Assembly (NCBI RefSeq): GCF_004000435.1
Contig: NZ_RBVZ01000001.1
Location: 124,001 to 188,000, forward strand
Direction of reading: 5' to 3'
Source: Alexandriicola marinus
GTDB lineage: Bacteria; Pseudomonadota; Alphaproteobacteria; Rhodobacterales; Rhodobacteraceae
Length of the DNA: 64,000 bases
Made by a program: the position numbers and the translations under genes. The notes under the pieces are model-generated. The model was given only the letters and a program-made list of their open reading frames with translations, had not been told where the DNA came from and searched no databases. This document shows, one piece after another, positions 63,723 to 64,000 of this stretch (position 1 is the stretch's first letter; every line of letters begins with the position of its first letter).

Positions 63723-64000
63723 ATGCGCGTTTTCTTCACGGGTGGCTGTGGCAAGGCAGGGCGGCACGCCGTGCCCTATCTGCGCGAGCAGGGGCACCGG
63801 GTTCTGAATGTCGATCTGAATGCCGATATCGGGGCGGGCCGGGACGAGCTGCGCGTCGATCTGACGGATGCGGGTCAGGTGTTCAACGCGATGTCGGGCT
63901 TTGGCGATTTCGCCGATCTTGACAGCCCGCGTCCCGGGGCGCCGGCCTTCGACGCGGTCGTTCATTTCGCGGCGATCCCCTGCATCCTGATGGTCCCCGA
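63723..64000 (+). CDS. NAD-dependent epimerase/dehydratase (partial)
   Basis: The N-terminal 92 residues of an extended SDR enzyme run off the right edge. The nucleotide-binding motif FTGGCGKAGRHAVPYLREQG starts at residue 5 and the acidic NVDLNAD follows the second strand; AVVHFAAIPC matches the conserved strand-4 region. GGAGG precedes ATG 63723. The gene is divergent from parE with a 144-bp gap. Confidence 0.85.
   Translation, partial: MRVFFTGGCGKAGRHAVPYLREQGHRVLNVDLNADIGAGRDELRVDLTDAGQVFNAMSGFGDFADLDSPRPGAPAFDAVVHFAAIPCILMVP

Noticed and set aside
63579-63965. N-terminal extension of parE by 129 residues
   Set aside because: The added sequence has no similarity to ParE and lies antisense to the epimerase gene; MADDLLTG at 63578 is a normal ParE start.
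1-64000. tRNA, rRNA, CRISPR or insertion sequence
   Set aside because: No tRNA T-loop strings in context, no direct-repeat arrays and no transposase frames were found by reading.

Overview
The window is chromosomal DNA of a GC-rich alphaproteobacterium, most likely a member of the Rhodobacterales (Roseobacter/Rhodobacteraceae group). This rests on gene content and order: a PccR-type regulator beside propionyl-CoA carboxylase genes, a choXWV/betICA choline cluster, HdaA, several small Rhodobacteraceae-type proteins, dense coding and ATGA-type gene overlaps. I see no rRNA, tRNA, CRISPR array, transposase, integrase or phage structural gene.

Layout. 1-7.8 kb: a partial DUF1127-like gene, a LysR regulator, a quinone oxidoreductase, an XRE regulator, a histidinol-phosphatase-like phosphatase coupled to an 8-oxoguanine deaminase, two tandem CAP-domain lipoproteins and a guanine deaminase. 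7.9-17.8 kb: mgtE, 5-formyl-THF cyclo-ligase, a YmdB-type phosphoesterase, a DMT exporter and an SLC13 permease form one overlapping run; then yebC, a 609-residue fucosyltransferase-like protein, a LysE exporter and a second DMT transporter. 17.8-25.7 kb: osmoprotectant island with choline import (choXWV, minus strand) divergent from betI-betC-betA (choline-O-sulfate to choline to betaine aldehyde). 25.8-37.3 kb: propionyl-CoA assimilation with pccR, pccB, pccA and methylmalonyl-CoA mutase, and TTTGCAAA-type operators in front of pccR and pccB. 37.4-49.5 kb: a MAPEG gene broken by an in-frame stop, a DjlA-like co-chaperone, Ppx and Ppk for polyphosphate, a small stress-type membrane operon, hdaA, an AI-2E permease, a LysR gene with an internal deletion and several small envelope proteins. 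49.7-57.7 kb: proS and the LolCE/LolD system, separated by a five-gene minus-strand operon and a ThuA-domain gene. 57.7-64 kb: two small c-type cytochromes flanking a HEMVH lipoprotein, a maleylacetoacetate isomerase-like GST, an AT-richer McrB-N/HNH nuclease gene, a BrnA-like antitoxin remnant overlapping parE, and the start of an epimerase gene.

How the genes work together. The most coherent systems are (i) uptake of choline and hydrolysis of choline-O-sulfate feeding BetA, with BetB not in the window; (ii) propionyl-CoA to methylmalonyl-CoA to succinyl-CoA under a short-chain acyl-CoA responsive repressor; (iii) polyphosphate synthesis and degradation; (iv) lipoprotein sorting. The least explained items are the 609-residue glycosyltransferase-like protein, the five-gene XRE operon between proS and lolCD, the structured 400-nt gap at 5 kb, and the McrB-N/HNH plus BrnA-like pair beside parE.
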